This document shows positions 33,459 through 42,262 of a DNA stretch of 64,000 bases, one piece after another. The notes beneath the pieces were generated by a model. The model saw only the letters and a program-made list of their open reading frames with translations. It was not told where the DNA came from and did no database searches. Both the position numbers and the translations under genes were made by a program. The first letter of the stretch is position 1. The number at the start of each line of letters is the position of its first letter. The stretch is from Actinomycetes bacterium (GTDB taxonomy: Bacteria; Actinomycetota; Actinomycetes; Streptosporangiales; Streptosporangiaceae), in contig JAOPYO010000471.1 in assembly GCA_025964575.1 (NCBI GenBank), positions 1 through 64,000 on the forward strand, given 5' to 3'.

Positions 33459-34823
33459 ATGACGATTGATATTGCTGTTGGTAAGGCGAAGATGGCGAGG
33501 AAATTCCCACTCCGCCGCACTCTCCCAGCACTCATACGAGATCCGGTCAAGGCGATCCAGGAGATCGGGAGGGAGTCGAACGGGGAGATCGCGCGAGTGA
33601 ATCTCGGGCTGTTCCGGCCGTACCTGGTGACCCGCCCTGAGCATGTCCAGCATGTCCTGCGCGACAACGCCGTGAACTACCCGCGTGAGGGCATGATGTG
33701 GAAGCCGCTCACCCGTCTGGTCGGTCAGATCGCGGGTGAGGGCCCGGAATGGGCGCTCAACCGGGGCATCTTCCAAGCCCTGCTGTCGGGACCGAACATC
33801 GCGTCGGTCACGGAGGAGATGGCGGCGACGATCTCCGAAGCCGTGGACCAACTGGGTCATCGTGTCGCCCCAGGCGAGCCGGTCGACGCCGTCCTCGAGA
33901 TGACCCGGATCGTGCAGCGCGCCATCATCCGTGTCTTCTTCGGCAACAAGATCTCGATAGCCGAGGCGGATCATCTGGCTGACGCGATCCGAACCGCGAC
34001 CACGTCATTTGGATCCCGGATGCTGCTGCCGTTCGTGCCGCACTCCGTTCCGCTCCCGGGGGACCGTGCGTTCCAGCGTGCCGTCGAGGCCGTGGACGAG
34101 GTCATGATGCCGCTGGTCCGTGAGTCGCGTCGTGAAGCGGCGGACGGCAAGGACATCGTGTCGATGTTGCTCCGGGCACGTGATGAGAACGGCAAGGGGC
34201 TCGACGACCAGCAGGTTCGAGACGGCGTCGTCGCGATGTTCGTGGCCGGTACCGAAACGACCGCGACCGCGCTGACCTGGCTGCACGTAGTGCTCGACGC
34301 CCGTCCGGACATAGCGGCCAAGCTTTATGAGGAGATCGACCGCGTGATCGGGACGGATCAGCCGGGGCGCGCGCATCTGCCCGAGCTGCGTTACACCAAG
34401 ATGGTCATCCAGGAGCTACTGCGGGTGTACTCCATCGGCTGGATCATTCCGCGGACCGCGGTGGCGGACGACGTCATCGACGGTGTCCTGATCAAGGGTG
34501 GCGCCACCGTTCTCATCAGCCCCTATCTCACCCATCGGCTGGACTCGGTATGGAAGGATCCGCAGGTCTTCGACCCGGAACGATTCTCCCCGGATCGAGT
34601 GGGTTCGAGGCATCGATTCTCGTATCTGGCCTTCGGTGCCGGTGCCCACCAGTGCGTGGGGACTCTCTTCTTCACCATCGAGGCGCAACTCGTTCTGGCC
34701 ACCCTGCTCAGCCGATTCCGGCCCGTACTCCAGGCCACGTCGCCGATCGAGCCGCAGGTGCGGCTCACGCTGACGCCCCGCCAGCGAGTCAAGATCGTGC
34801 TTCAGCCGCTCGGGCAACGGTAA
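33459..34823 (+). CDS. Cytochrome P450 of the terpene locus
   Basis: A 454-residue P450 monooxygenase, soluble as usual in bacteria. The oxygen-binding I-helix is VAMFVAGTETTATAL (about residue 260), the ExxR motif is QELLRVYSIGW, and the heme-ligand loop is FGAGAHQCVGTLFF with Cys near 394. The start is taken as ATG 33459, preceded by GGGGAT; the N-terminus MTIDIAVGKAKM then reads into FPLRRTLPALIRDPVKAIQ. No ferredoxin or reductase gene is in the locus, so electrons would come from general partners. It lies eight bases ahead of a terpene synthase gene and is likely to oxidise its product. P450 genes are also frequent conservon companions (CvnE), so the two roles may coincide here. Confidence 0.93.
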   Translation: MTIDIAVGKAKMARKFPLRRTLPALIRDPVKAIQEIGRESNGEIARVNLGLFRPYLVTRPEHVQHVLRDNAVNYPREGMMWKPLTRLVGQIAGEGPEWALNRGIFQALLSGPNIASVTEEMAATISEAVDQLGHRVAPGEPVDAVLEMTRIVQRAIIRVFFGNKISIAEADHLADAIRTATTSFGSRMLLPFVPHSVPLPGDRAFQRAVEAVDEVMMPLVRESRREAADGKDIVSMLLRARDENGKGLDDQQVRDGVVAMFVAGTETTATALTWLHVVLDARPDIAAKLYEEIDRVIGTDQPGRAHLPELRYTKMVIQELLRVYSIGWIIPRTAVADDVIDGVLIKGGATVLISPYLTHRLDSVWKDPQVFDPERFSPDRVGSRHRFSYLAFGAGAHQCVGTLFFTIEAQLVLATLLSRFRPVLQATSPIEPQVRLTLTPRQRVKIVLQPLGQR

Positions 34824-34831
34824 CGGGCGCC

Positions 34832-35737
34832 ATGTACTCATCCATCAAGGCGGTCAACGAGCTGTCGGCGGCCGCCGAGCAGGGCAGGATCTGCGCGCTG
34901 TCTGCGGATTGTCACAGGTATCTGCAGGAATGCCCCGATGCCTACCCGGGTCTCTTCCCTGAGAGTCCGTTCGATCCCAGGCTCTTCAGCGCCGTCGCGC
35001 TGGCCAACGCATTCGGCTCCCCATGGGCCACGGCGGACCAGCTACGGATCGCGACCCGTACCTCTCTCTGGGTCTTCGCCGCGGACTGGGTGGTGGACTA
35101 CGTCGCGAAGTCGCGGGACGAGGTCCACGACGTCATGACGGCGTGTCTGGCCATCGCGGACGGCAGAGCACCTGCCGTGAGTACGCCGCTCACCGATTTT
35201 CTCGCCGACATCCGTGATGAGCTGGCCACCGCTCCCACGTTTGCGGCATTCCACCCGAACTGGCGCGACCAACTCGAGCGCTATCTGGCAGCCATGGCGC
35301 GTGAGTGGGACTGGAAGTCGGCTCGGGCCGCAGGTGATGAGACGAAGCTGCCGACGTTCGAGGAGTATCTGGGCAACGCCGACAACTTCGGGTCCTCCTG
35401 GGTCAATGTCTCGCACTGGATATTCACCTGCGACCCGCACACGCTCGACCAACTCGACGAACTCTGGCTGGTCAGCGAAGAAGTGCAGAAGGTGCTGCGC
35501 CTGCTCAACGATCTGGCCACTCACGAGCGGGACCTGAGCTGGGGGGACCTCAACGGACTGATGCTCGGCGTCGACCGGGCAGGCGTGAACGAACGGATCG
35601 CCGTGCTCGTCGACGGCTGCCAGGAACTGCTCCAGCCCCTGCGGGAGAGTCACCCACGAGAGGTCGTCTACCTGGAGCGGCAGATCGGCTACAGCACCGG
35701 TTTCTACGGGAACACGGATTACTGGGGTGCTCTGTGA
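34832..35737 (+). CDS. Class I terpene synthase
   Basis: A 301-residue class I (ionising) terpene synthase. The aspartate-rich metal motif is degenerate: WVFAADWVVDYVAKSRDE, giving D85-x-x-x-D89 instead of DDxxD. The second metal site is LLNDLATHERD, N226-D227-x-x-T230-x-x-x-D234, matching NDxxS/TxxxE with Asp for Glu. The length is that of single-domain bacterial enzymes. The start at ATG 34832 follows the P450 stop by eight bases, and the end overlaps the class II gene (GTGA). Pairing with a class II cyclase suggests that its substrate is a bicyclic diphosphate made by the next gene, rather than linear GGPP. Sequence identity is too low for me to name a product. Confidence 0.82.
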   Translation: MYSSIKAVNELSAAAEQGRICALSADCHRYLQECPDAYPGLFPESPFDPRLFSAVALANAFGSPWATADQLRIATRTSLWVFAADWVVDYVAKSRDEVHDVMTACLAIADGRAPAVSTPLTDFLADIRDELATAPTFAAFHPNWRDQLERYLAAMAREWDWKSARAAGDETKLPTFEEYLGNADNFGSSWVNVSHWIFTCDPHTLDQLDELWLVSEEVQKVLRLLNDLATHERDLSWGDLNGLMLGVDRAGVNERIAVLVDGCQELLQPLRESHPREVVYLERQIGYSTGFYGNTDYWGAL

Positions 35738-37302
35738 CCGTCGACGACCGGACGGCGGTCATCTTGGATACGACGGCAGCGGCCCAGGAGTTGATCGCCG
35801 GGCTCATATCCGAGCCCTGGGGTCAGGTCTCCCCCTCGGTGTACGAGACCGGACGCCTGGTGACCCTGACTCCATGGCTGACCGGACATGTCCAGCGGAT
35901 CGAGTTCCTGCTGGCGAGCCAGCGGCCAGACGGCGGTTGGGGCGCTCCGCAGATCGGCTACGCGCTGGTGCCGACGCTGAGCGCGACCGAGGGGATCCTC
36001 GCCGCCCTGCGCCGTCACGGTCCGGACCCGAGGCTGAGGTCGGCGGCGGACCGGGGACTGCGCCTCCTCTTCCGCTGGCTGAACGGCGGCGCCGAGCTCA
36101 CCTTTCCCGATATGCCAGCAGTAGAGCTGATATCGCCGTACCTCATCGCTCTGATCAACGAGCACCTCGACTCCATGCCCGGCGAGTGGCAGGAGGGTGA
36201 ACGCCTGAAGCCTTCGGCCGACATGGACGGTGCCGTCCTCACGCTGATCCGGGAACGCCTGGTGGCGGGCGCCGACCTGCCGGAGAAGCTCCTGCACGCC
36301 CTGGAGATCGTGGGAGATGCGGCACGCGGCCTCCGTACGATCCGTACGGAACCAACGGGGACCATCGGCGCCTCTCCCGCGGCCACCGCGGCCTGGCTCG
36401 GCGACAGGGAACCATCCGACCCCAGCAATCCGGCGCGCTGGCACCTCGAGACGGTCGTCGCCCGGCACGGCGGGCCGGTGCCCTGCGGCCTCCCCATCAC
36501 CGTGTTCGAACGGGCCTGGGTCCTGAGCGGGCTGATTCGCGCGGGCATCCCCGTCTCCGTTCCCCCGGAGCTGGTGCTGAGCCTGACGACCCAGCTCGGT
36601 CCGCTCGGAGCATCTGCGGCCGCCGGACTGCCGGCGGATGCCGACACCACGTCCGGCGCACTGTACGCCCTCGCCCTTCTCGGTGCCCCACACCCGCCGG
36701 ACCTGCTGTGGGCGTATGAGACGGAGACCCATTTCTGTACGTGGCCCGGGGAACAGGGCCTGTCGGTCAGCACCAACGCGCACGTGCTCGAGGCCTTCGG
36801 TGAATACTCATCCCTCCGCCCCGACAGCGCCGCACGCTATACGGCGACCATCGCCAAGGTGTCGGCGTGGTTGTGCGATCGGCAGCTCGCCGATGGAAGC
36901 TGGCAGGACAGGTGGCACGTCTCCCCCTACTACGCGACGGCCTCCAGTGCGCTCGCGCTGGATCGCCACGGCGGTCCGGAGTCCGCGGAGGCCGTGCGCA
37001 GTGCCCTGCGGTGGCTCCTTGCCACCCAGCGTGCGGACGGTTCCTGGGGTCTGTGGGAAGGCACCGCCGAGGAGACCGCGTACGCCCTTCAGGTCCTGCT
37101 GCTCACCCGGCCCGCATCGAGCCCGGCGTACGAAGAGGCGGTGGCACGTGGCCACGCCTCTCTGCTGCGATCCGCCGATCGGACGGATCAACCGGCTCTC
37201 TGGCACGACAAGGATCTCTACCTGCCCACCGCGATCGTTCGCGGGACCGTCCTGGCCGCGCTCCATCTGGCGCAGCGTCCGATCGTCGGTTCTGGCCGGT
37301 AA
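35734..37302 (+). CDS. Class II diterpene cyclase (protonation-type), DxDTT variant
   Basis: A 522-residue enzyme of the squalene-hopene/copalyl diphosphate synthase fold (beta-gamma domains). QW-type repeats are seen at QRPDGGWGAPQ (about 63), QLADGSWQDRW and QRADGSWGLWEGTAEETAYALQVL (C-terminal third). The acid motif is LPADADTTSGALYAL: D302-A-D304-T-T. The middle Asp that protonates the substrate is kept, while the last Asp of DxDD is Thr. A DxDTT form is known, to my recollection, in the halimadienyl/tuberculosinyl diphosphate synthase Rv3377c. Length, about 500 residues, fits bacterial class II diterpene cyclases rather than 630-residue hopene cyclases. Likely substrate GGPP from the enzyme at 31770. 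Its GTG start overlaps the class I stop. Confidence 0.85.
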   Translation: MTVDDRTAVILDTTAAAQELIAGLISEPWGQVSPSVYETGRLVTLTPWLTGHVQRIEFLLASQRPDGGWGAPQIGYALVPTLSATEGILAALRRHGPDPRLRSAADRGLRLLFRWLNGGAELTFPDMPAVELISPYLIALINEHLDSMPGEWQEGERLKPSADMDGAVLTLIRERLVAGADLPEKLLHALEIVGDAARGLRTIRTEPTGTIGASPAATAAWLGDREPSDPSNPARWHLETVVARHGGPVPCGLPITVFERAWVLSGLIRAGIPVSVPPELVLSLTTQLGPLGASAAAGLPADADTTSGALYALALLGAPHPPDLLWAYETETHFCTWPGEQGLSVSTNAHVLEAFGEYSSLRPDSAARYTATIAKVSAWLCDRQLADGSWQDRWHVSPYYATASSALALDRHGGPESAEAVRSALRWLLATQRADGSWGLWEGTAEETAYALQVLLLTRPASSPAYEEAVARGHASLLRSADRTDQPALWHDKDLYLPTAIVRGTVLAALHLAQRPIVGSGR

Positions 37303-37334
37303 ATCCGGTAGATATCAATAGAAATGTCACAAAA

Positions 37335-37349
37335 CGGACTAATTGTCCG
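37335..37349. promoter_or_regulatory. Hyphenated palindrome CGGAC-TAATT-GTCCG
   Basis: Perfect 5-bp arms around TAATT, 32 bp after the class II cyclase stop and 16 bp before the -35 of the predicted cvnA promoter. It could be a weak terminator of the terpene genes or an operator for the second conservon. Confidence 0.35.
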
Positions 37350-37365
37350 GTGTAGATGATTCACC

Positions 37366-37394
37366 TTGAGTGGCTATGCCCGTGTTGCTAAGGT
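37366..37394 (+). promoter_or_regulatory. Predicted promoter of the second conservon
   Basis: TTGAGT (37366-37371), a 17-bp spacer, then TAAGGT (37389-37394), matching TTGACA-like and TAnnnT. The region is AT-rich. Transcription would begin near 37401, giving a leader of about 120 nt before ATG 37521. Confidence 0.5.
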
Positions 37395-37520
37395 TCTCCC
37401 GAGCGTGGAACAGTGGCGATCTATTGCCGTTCCTCGTGCCAGACCATCAGGTACTTCGCAACCCTTAATTCACCTTCGGACAGGTTGCGAGTCTCACTAC
37501 ATATTGTTGGGTCGGTTGTA

Positions 37521-39941
37521 ATGCGCTTCCGCAACGCCCGTCTGCGGACGAAGATCACCGCTCTGCTCCTGTCGCTTGCTGCACTGTGGGCGTTCGCTGC
37601 ATGGGTGACGCTACGGGAGGGCCTGAACCTGGTCTGGCTGAGCACGCTCGACGCCAAGACCGGTCGGCCGGGCAACACCTTGGTCACCAACCTGCAGCAG
37701 GAACGCCGGCTTTCACTGATCAGTTTGAGCACACCGACTCCTCAGCGGCGGGCGGCGCTGGATGCGCAGAGGGGGCGCACTGATGAGGCCAAGGCCAACT
37801 TCCTGAAGCTGGCCGGCAGCTCCGAGGTATCGATGGCGGCAGGCGCGGCCGAGATGAAGCGCATCAAGGAGACGTTCAAGCAACTGGACGGCCTCGCCTC
37901 GGGCCGCGCACAGGTCGATGCACGGCGGGTGGATCGCACCGTCGCCGCGACTCCGTTCAACGACATCATCGACTCCGTCTTCCGGATCTACGGCTCGAGC
38001 GCGAGCGTGGACAACCAGGACATCGCCAAGGACAGTCGTACCCTGATCGCCCTGACCCGGGCCAAGGAGATCCTCTCGAGGGAGGACGCCCTGCTCGCGA
38101 GTGTACTGGCGGCGGGCCGGTTCACCAGTGGTGAGCATGCCCAGTTCGTCGAACTCGCGGGTGCCCAGCGACTCCTCCACGCCGAGGCGGTGGCCGAGTT
38201 GCCCGACGCCGATCGCGCCCGTTACGAACAGTTGGTCAGCGGCGCGGACTTCACCCGCTTCCACGCCATGGAAGACCGCATGATCCAGTTCCAGGAGAAG
38301 CGGGCGAAGGTCACCCCGCCCCTGCCCGTTGGCGCCCAGGAGTGGGAGTCCGTGATGGGCCCGGTCCTGACCGGTCTGGAGAAGGTGGTTCTGACGGGCG
38401 GTGACGGAGTGGTGGAGCGGGCCAAGCCGGTCGCCATCGGTGTCATCCTCCGCGTGGTGCTGGCCGCCGGCCTCGGTCTCATCGCCGTCGTCTCCTCGGT
38501 CGTCTTGTCCATCACCACGGCCCGGGCCCTCGTGCAGCAGCTGGAGAAACTGCGGGTCGCCGCCTGGGAGCTCGCCGAGAAACGGCTGCCCAGTGTGGTC
38601 GAGCGCCTCGGGCACGGTGAAGAGGTGGACGTGGCCGCCGAGGCGCCGTCGCTGTCCTTCGGCTCAGACGCCATCGGCCAGGTGGGGCGTGCGTTCAACG
38701 CGGTCCAGGAGACCGCCATCCGGACTGCGGTCGAGCAGGCCGAACTGCGGCGCGGCATCCGCGACATCCTCCTGAGCCTGGCCCGCCGCTCCCAGGCGTT
38801 GGTCCACCGGCAGCTCACCCTGCTCGACACCATGGAGCGGCGGGAGATCGAGACCCAGGAGCTCGAGGACCTCTTCCGGGTCGACCACCTGGCCACCCGC
38901 ATGCGGCGCAACGCGGAGAATCTCATCGTCCTGTCCGGGTCGACCCCGGCCCGTGGCTGGCGCCGCTCGGTCGCGATGGTCGACGTGGTCCGCGCGGCAG
39001 TGGCCGAGATCGAGGACTACACCCGGGTCACCGTCATGCCGATCGGCCCCGTCGCACTGAACGGACGGGCCGTCGGTGACATCACCCACCTGCTGGCCGA
39101 GCTGATCGAGAACGCGGTCTCGTTCTCGCCCCCGTACACCGTGGTCCAGATCAGCGGTCACATGGCCGCAGGCGGCTACGCCATCGAGGTCGAGGACCGC
39201 GGTCTGGGCATGACCGACGAGAACCTGGCCGGCATCAACGAGCGGATCGCCGACCCACCCGAGTTCAACCTGTCGAGTTCCGTGCAGCTTGGCCTGTACG
39301 TGGTCGGGCGGCTGGCCGAGCGGTACGGCGTCCGGGTGTCGCTCAAGCGCTCCCCCTACGGCGGTACGACAGCGGTGGTTCTGGTCCCACGCGAGCTGGT
39401 GATCGAGGACGAGAACGCCGCCGACTACGCCGCGCCGATGCCGGTCGCCGTTGGCGTCGCGGACGAGGCCGCGCGGTCCCAGCCCCAGGCCGTACGCACT
39501 CTGTCACCGGAGCCGGCGGGTCCATCCGCGTTCACCGTCATCTCTGAGCAAGGCACCCCGGCTCCGGTCAACGGCGCGGGATCCCCATCAATATCCAGGT
39601 CGGAGGAAGGCGTGGAGCCGGAGACCCCGCCCGTGCCGGAGATGTCGCACACCCCATCGGGTTTGCCGTTCCGGGTACCTCAGGCGAGCCTGGCCCCACC
39701 GTTGCGTACCGACGGACCCACGTCGGCCGTGGCGGAGGAGGGCGAGGAGAACGTCGACCCCGGGCGATCGCCCGAAGAGATCCGAAAGATGGTCGGAGCC
39801 TTCCAGAAGGGCACCCAACGCGGCAGGAACGCCGCCGAGGGAGCGCTCGGCCGGGACGACGACCCCCCGCAGCCACCCCCTGCTTCTCTCGGGCCCTCTG
39901 ATCGGGGGCCCACACCCGACCTCGCAGATCCAGCCGGCTGA
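37521..39941 (+). CDS. cvnA: Conservon sensor-kinase-like protein CvnA (second conservon)
   Basis: An 806-residue paralogue of the protein at 29138. An N-terminal helix (KITALLLSLAALWAFAAWVTL) comes before an extracytoplasmic nitrate/nitrite-sensing-like domain (VTNLQQERRLSLISL). The second helix lies at about 308-332 (VVLAAGLGLIAVVSSVVLS), then a HAMP-like part and kinase-like segment (VHRQLTLLDTMERREIETQELEDLFRVDHLATRMRRNAENLIVLSG). The ATPase N-box is HLLAELIENAVSFSPP near 523, with EDRGLGM. A proline-rich acidic tail of more than 150 residues follows. ATG 37521 is the best match to the family N-terminus but its ribosome site is poor; the frame is open back to 37413. Confidence 0.92.
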   Translation: MRFRNARLRTKITALLLSLAALWAFAAWVTLREGLNLVWLSTLDAKTGRPGNTLVTNLQQERRLSLISLSTPTPQRRAALDAQRGRTDEAKANFLKLAGSSEVSMAAGAAEMKRIKETFKQLDGLASGRAQVDARRVDRTVAATPFNDIIDSVFRIYGSSASVDNQDIAKDSRTLIALTRAKEILSREDALLASVLAAGRFTSGEHAQFVELAGAQRLLHAEAVAELPDADRARYEQLVSGADFTRFHAMEDRMIQFQEKRAKVTPPLPVGAQEWESVMGPVLTGLEKVVLTGGDGVVERAKPVAIGVILRVVLAAGLGLIAVVSSVVLSITTARALVQQLEKLRVAAWELAEKRLPSVVERLGHGEEVDVAAEAPSLSFGSDAIGQVGRAFNAVQETAIRTAVEQAELRRGIRDILLSLARRSQALVHRQLTLLDTMERREIETQELEDLFRVDHLATRMRRNAENLIVLSGSTPARGWRRSVAMVDVVRAAVAEIEDYTRVTVMPIGPVALNGRAVGDITHLLAELIENAVSFSPPYTVVQISGHMAAGGYAIEVEDRGLGMTDENLAGINERIADPPEFNLSSSVQLGLYVVGRLAERYGVRVSLKRSPYGGTTAVVLVPRELVIEDENAADYAAPMPVAVGVADEAARSQPQAVRTLSPEPAGPSAFTVISEQGTPAPVNGAGSPSISRSEEGVEPETPPVPEMSHTPSGLPFRVPQASLAPPLRTDGPTSAVAEEGEENVDPGRSPEEIRKMVGAFQKGTQRGRNAAEGALGRDDDPPQPPPASLGPSDRGPTPDLADPAG

Positions 39942-39970
39942 AGCTGAAAAGGATAGAAAAGGGACAACGA

Positions 39971-40381
39971 GTGGTGCAGAAGACAGGTCCATCCGTCGAC
40001 CTGGCCTGGTTGCTGGACGACCTGGTCGGGCGGGTAAACGAAGCACAGCACGCGGTCGTCCTCTCGGCGGACGGACTGCTCATGGCCGCCTCCCACGACA
40101 TCAGCCAGGACGACGCCGAACACCTGTCCGCCGTAGCGGCCGGGATACAGAGCCTCGCCAGGGGTGCCGGTGAGCGCTTCGGCGGTGGCACCGTACGCCA
40201 GAGCATCATCGAGATGCAGTCGGCATTCCTGCTGGTGACCGTCGCCGGTAAGGGTGCCTGCCTGGCGGTGCTGACCGCCGACGACGCGGATGTCGGCCTG
40301 GTCGCCTACGAGATGGCCATGCTGGTCACTCAGGTCGGTCACCATCTCAGCTCCCCGCAGCGGACGGCCGGGTCGGTATGA
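39971..40381 (+). CDS. cvnB: Conservon Roadblock/LC7 protein CvnB (second conservon)
   Basis: A 136-residue Roadblock/LC7 protein: LAWLLDDLVGRVNEAQHAVVLSADGLLMAASHDI and CLAVLTADDADVGLVAYEMAMLVTQVG. It starts at GTG 39971, with AAAAGGGA eight bases upstream; a second GTG follows directly. Overlaps cvnC by four bases. Partner of the CvnD GTPase encoded at 40733. Confidence 0.93.
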   Translation: MVQKTGPSVDLAWLLDDLVGRVNEAQHAVVLSADGLLMAASHDISQDDAEHLSAVAAGIQSLARGAGERFGGGTVRQSIIEMQSAFLLVTVAGKGACLAVLTADDADVGLVAYEMAMLVTQVGHHLSSPQRTAGSV

Positions 40382-40752
40382 CGTCGTCCGACGAACGGTG
40401 GCTCGACGAGCAAGCGGGGCCGGTCGTGCGGCCCTACGTCGTCACGAGCGGCCGCATGCAGCCGATTCGCGGTGACTTCGACCTCATCTCCCTTGTCGTG
40501 GCGACCGGCCCGGCACCCACAGGCGAGATCGGTCTCGGTCCCGAGCACATCGCCATCATCCGGCTCTGCCAGAACCTGATGTCGGTGGCGGAGATCACCG
40601 GATATCTGGACCTGCCGGCCGGCACCGTCCGAGTCCTGCTCGGCGACCTGCTTGACAGAGGATTCGTCATGGTGCAAGAACCCGAACCTGAGTTCGACAT
40701 GCAGGACCACAGGCTCTATGAGGCGGTGATCAATGGACTACGGGCGCTCTAG
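40378..40752 (+). CDS. cvnC: Conservon DUF742 protein CvnC (second conservon)
   Basis: A 124-residue DUF742 protein with SSDERWLDEQAGPVVRPYVVTSGRM, a winged-helix-like core (LCQNLMSVAEITGYLDLPAGTVRVLLGDLLDRGFVMV) and the ending YEAVINGLRAL. It starts at ATG 40378 in the cvnB stop and overlaps cvnD by 20 bases, exactly the same overlap length as in the first conservon. Confidence 0.92.
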   Translation: MTSSDERWLDEQAGPVVRPYVVTSGRMQPIRGDFDLISLVVATGPAPTGEIGLGPEHIAIIRLCQNLMSVAEITGYLDLPAGTVRVLLGDLLDRGFVMVQEPEPEFDMQDHRLYEAVINGLRAL

Positions 40753-41353
40753 GCGCGAGGTCGAACGCCGCAAGCTGCCGACCGCCATCAAGATCTTGAT
40801 TGCGGGTGGCTTCGGCGCCGGCAAGACCACCATGGTGGGTGCGGTCTCCGAGACCCGACCGCTTCGGACCGAGGAGATCATCACCGATCAGAGCACAGGT
40901 GTCGACGACCTGTCCGGCGTGGAGACGAAGAAGACGACCACGGTGGCGATGGACTTCGGCCGGATCACCATCCGGGACGAGTTCATGCTCTACCTGTTCG
41001 GTACCCCCGGGCAGGAACGGTTCTGGTTCATGTGGGATGAGGTGGCCATCGGCGCGCTCGGTGCGGTTGTGCTGGCCGACACCCGGAGGCTGGCCGACTG
41101 CTTTCCCTCGGTGGACTACTTCGAACGGCGGGGCACACCGTTCATCGTCGCGGTGAACTGCTTCGAGAACGCTCCGAAGTACGACCTCGCCGAGGTCGAG
41201 CTGGCGCTGAACCTGGGCCCGCACGTCCCGGTGATGCTCTGTGACGTGCGGCAACGGGAGTCGTGCAAGGACGTTCTGATCAGCTTGGTCCAGCACGCGA
41301 TGAAATCGCGCGGCGTCCGCGCGAAACCGGCGGTGGAGACGTCTGCGCCATAG
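40733..41353 (+). CDS. cvnD: Conservon GTPase CvnD (second conservon)
   Basis: A 206-residue small GTPase. G1 is GGFGAGKTTMVGA, the switch region is TEEIITDQSTGVDDLSGVETKKTTTVAMDFGRI, G3 is LFGTPGQERFWFMW, and the base-recognition region is VAVNCFENAPKYDL. It is closely similar to the first copy at 27723 but lacks that copy's extended tail. It ends the rightward transcript; convergent glnH ends 88 bp further on, with no strong hairpin between them. Confidence 0.93.
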   Translation: MDYGRSRREVERRKLPTAIKILIAGGFGAGKTTMVGAVSETRPLRTEEIITDQSTGVDDLSGVETKKTTTVAMDFGRITIRDEFMLYLFGTPGQERFWFMWDEVAIGALGAVVLADTRRLADCFPSVDYFERRGTPFIVAVNCFENAPKYDLAEVELALNLGPHVPVMLCDVRQRESCKDVLISLVQHAMKSRGVRAKPAVETSAP

Positions 41354-41441
41354 GCCGTGCCGAACTGCCGTGCCGAACCCCGGGTCGCGGTGCCGCGGTG
41401 CAGCGGTGCAGGAATCACTCGCTCCCGCTGGAGATCGTGGT

Positions 41442-42254
41442 TCAGCCGCAGCCTTCGAACTGGGGGACGGTGGTGGTGACCTTGAGACCGGACGGGCCGA
41501 ACCATTTGTCGAGAAGGGTCTTGGCGGTGCCGTCCAGAAACAGGTCGGTGACGGCCTTGTTGATCTCCTCGCAGCCCTTCAGATCACCTTGCTTGATGCC
41601 GATGCCGTACTTCTCATCCGAGATCGGCGCGTTGACGAGCTTGACGGCCTGACCCTTCTGGGCGGCGAACCCGGCCAGGATCAGGTCGTCCGTGGAGACG
41701 GCGTCCACGGTGCCGGAGATGAGGTCACCGACACATGCGCTGTACGACGCGGCCGGGACCAGACCGGCCGCGATCTTCTTCTCCTCGGTGACGCGTTTCC
41801 AGGAGTTTGAGCCGGCCACCTGACAGAGCTTCCGGCTCTTGAGGTCGTGCACGTTCTTGATCGTGGTGTCGCTCCCGCGTACCAGGGTGTCCTGGTGGGC
41901 GACATAGTACGGCCCCCCAAAGATGACCTTGGTCTTGCGCTCCGGCGTGATCGAGTAGGTGGCGAACACCAGATCGACCGTGCCCTGTTGCAGGAACGTC
42001 TCTCGCTGGGCCGACGTGATCGCCTTGAAGGTGACGTTCTTCGCTCCGAGCTTCTTGGCGACGTACTTCGCGACATCCACGTCGAAGCCCTCGAACGTGC
42101 CGTCGGACTTCTTCAGCCCCAGCCCCGGCTGGTCCGCTTTGACGCCGATCACCAACGTGTCCTTGGCGGCGATCGACGACGATCCACCACCGACCCCACA
42201 GGCGGTCAGGGACAGGGCCAGCACCATCGCGGACGCCCAGCGTGCTCGCATCAT
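41442..42254 (-). CDS. glnH: GlnH-like amino acid-binding lipoprotein (PknG pathway sensor)
   Basis: A 270-residue lipoprotein. ATG 42254 (or the next ATG, 42251) has GAGGGA upstream. The signal peptide reads RARWASAMVLALSLTAC with lipobox LTAC. The mature part is a polar amino acid-binding fold (SBP family 3): DTLVIGVKADQPGLGLKKSDGTFEGFDVDVAKYVAKKLG, VDLVFATYSITPERK, and YGIGIKQGDLKGCEEINKAV. In M. tuberculosis GlnH binds aspartate/glutamate outside the cell and signals through GlnX to PknG. Here the gene lies immediately after a GlnX-like gene and in line with a PknG-like gene, with no transporter permease or ATPase genes, which favours sensing over import. Confidence 0.88.
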   Translation of the reverse strand: MMRARWASAMVLALSLTACGVGGGSSSIAAKDTLVIGVKADQPGLGLKKSDGTFEGFDVDVAKYVAKKLGAKNVTFKAITSAQRETFLQQGTVDLVFATYSITPERKTKVIFGGPYYVAHQDTLVRGSDTTIKNVHDLKSRKLCQVAGSNSWKRVTEEKKIAAGLVPAASYSACVGDLISGTVDAVSTDDLILAGFAAQKGQAVKLVNAPISDEKYGIGIKQGDLKGCEEINKAVTDLFLDGTAKTLLDKWFGPSGLKVTTTVPQFEGCG

Positions 42255-42262
42255 TCGCTCCC

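Noticed and set aside
35734-37302. Squalene-hopene cyclase
   Set aside because: The protein is about 100 residues shorter than hopene cyclases, has fewer QW repeats and DADTT rather than DxDDTA, and is paired with a class I synthase; a class II diterpene cyclase fits better.
41442-42254. Amino acid import system
   Set aside because: No permease or ATPase accompanies the binding protein; linkage to GlnX- and PknG-like genes favours sensing.
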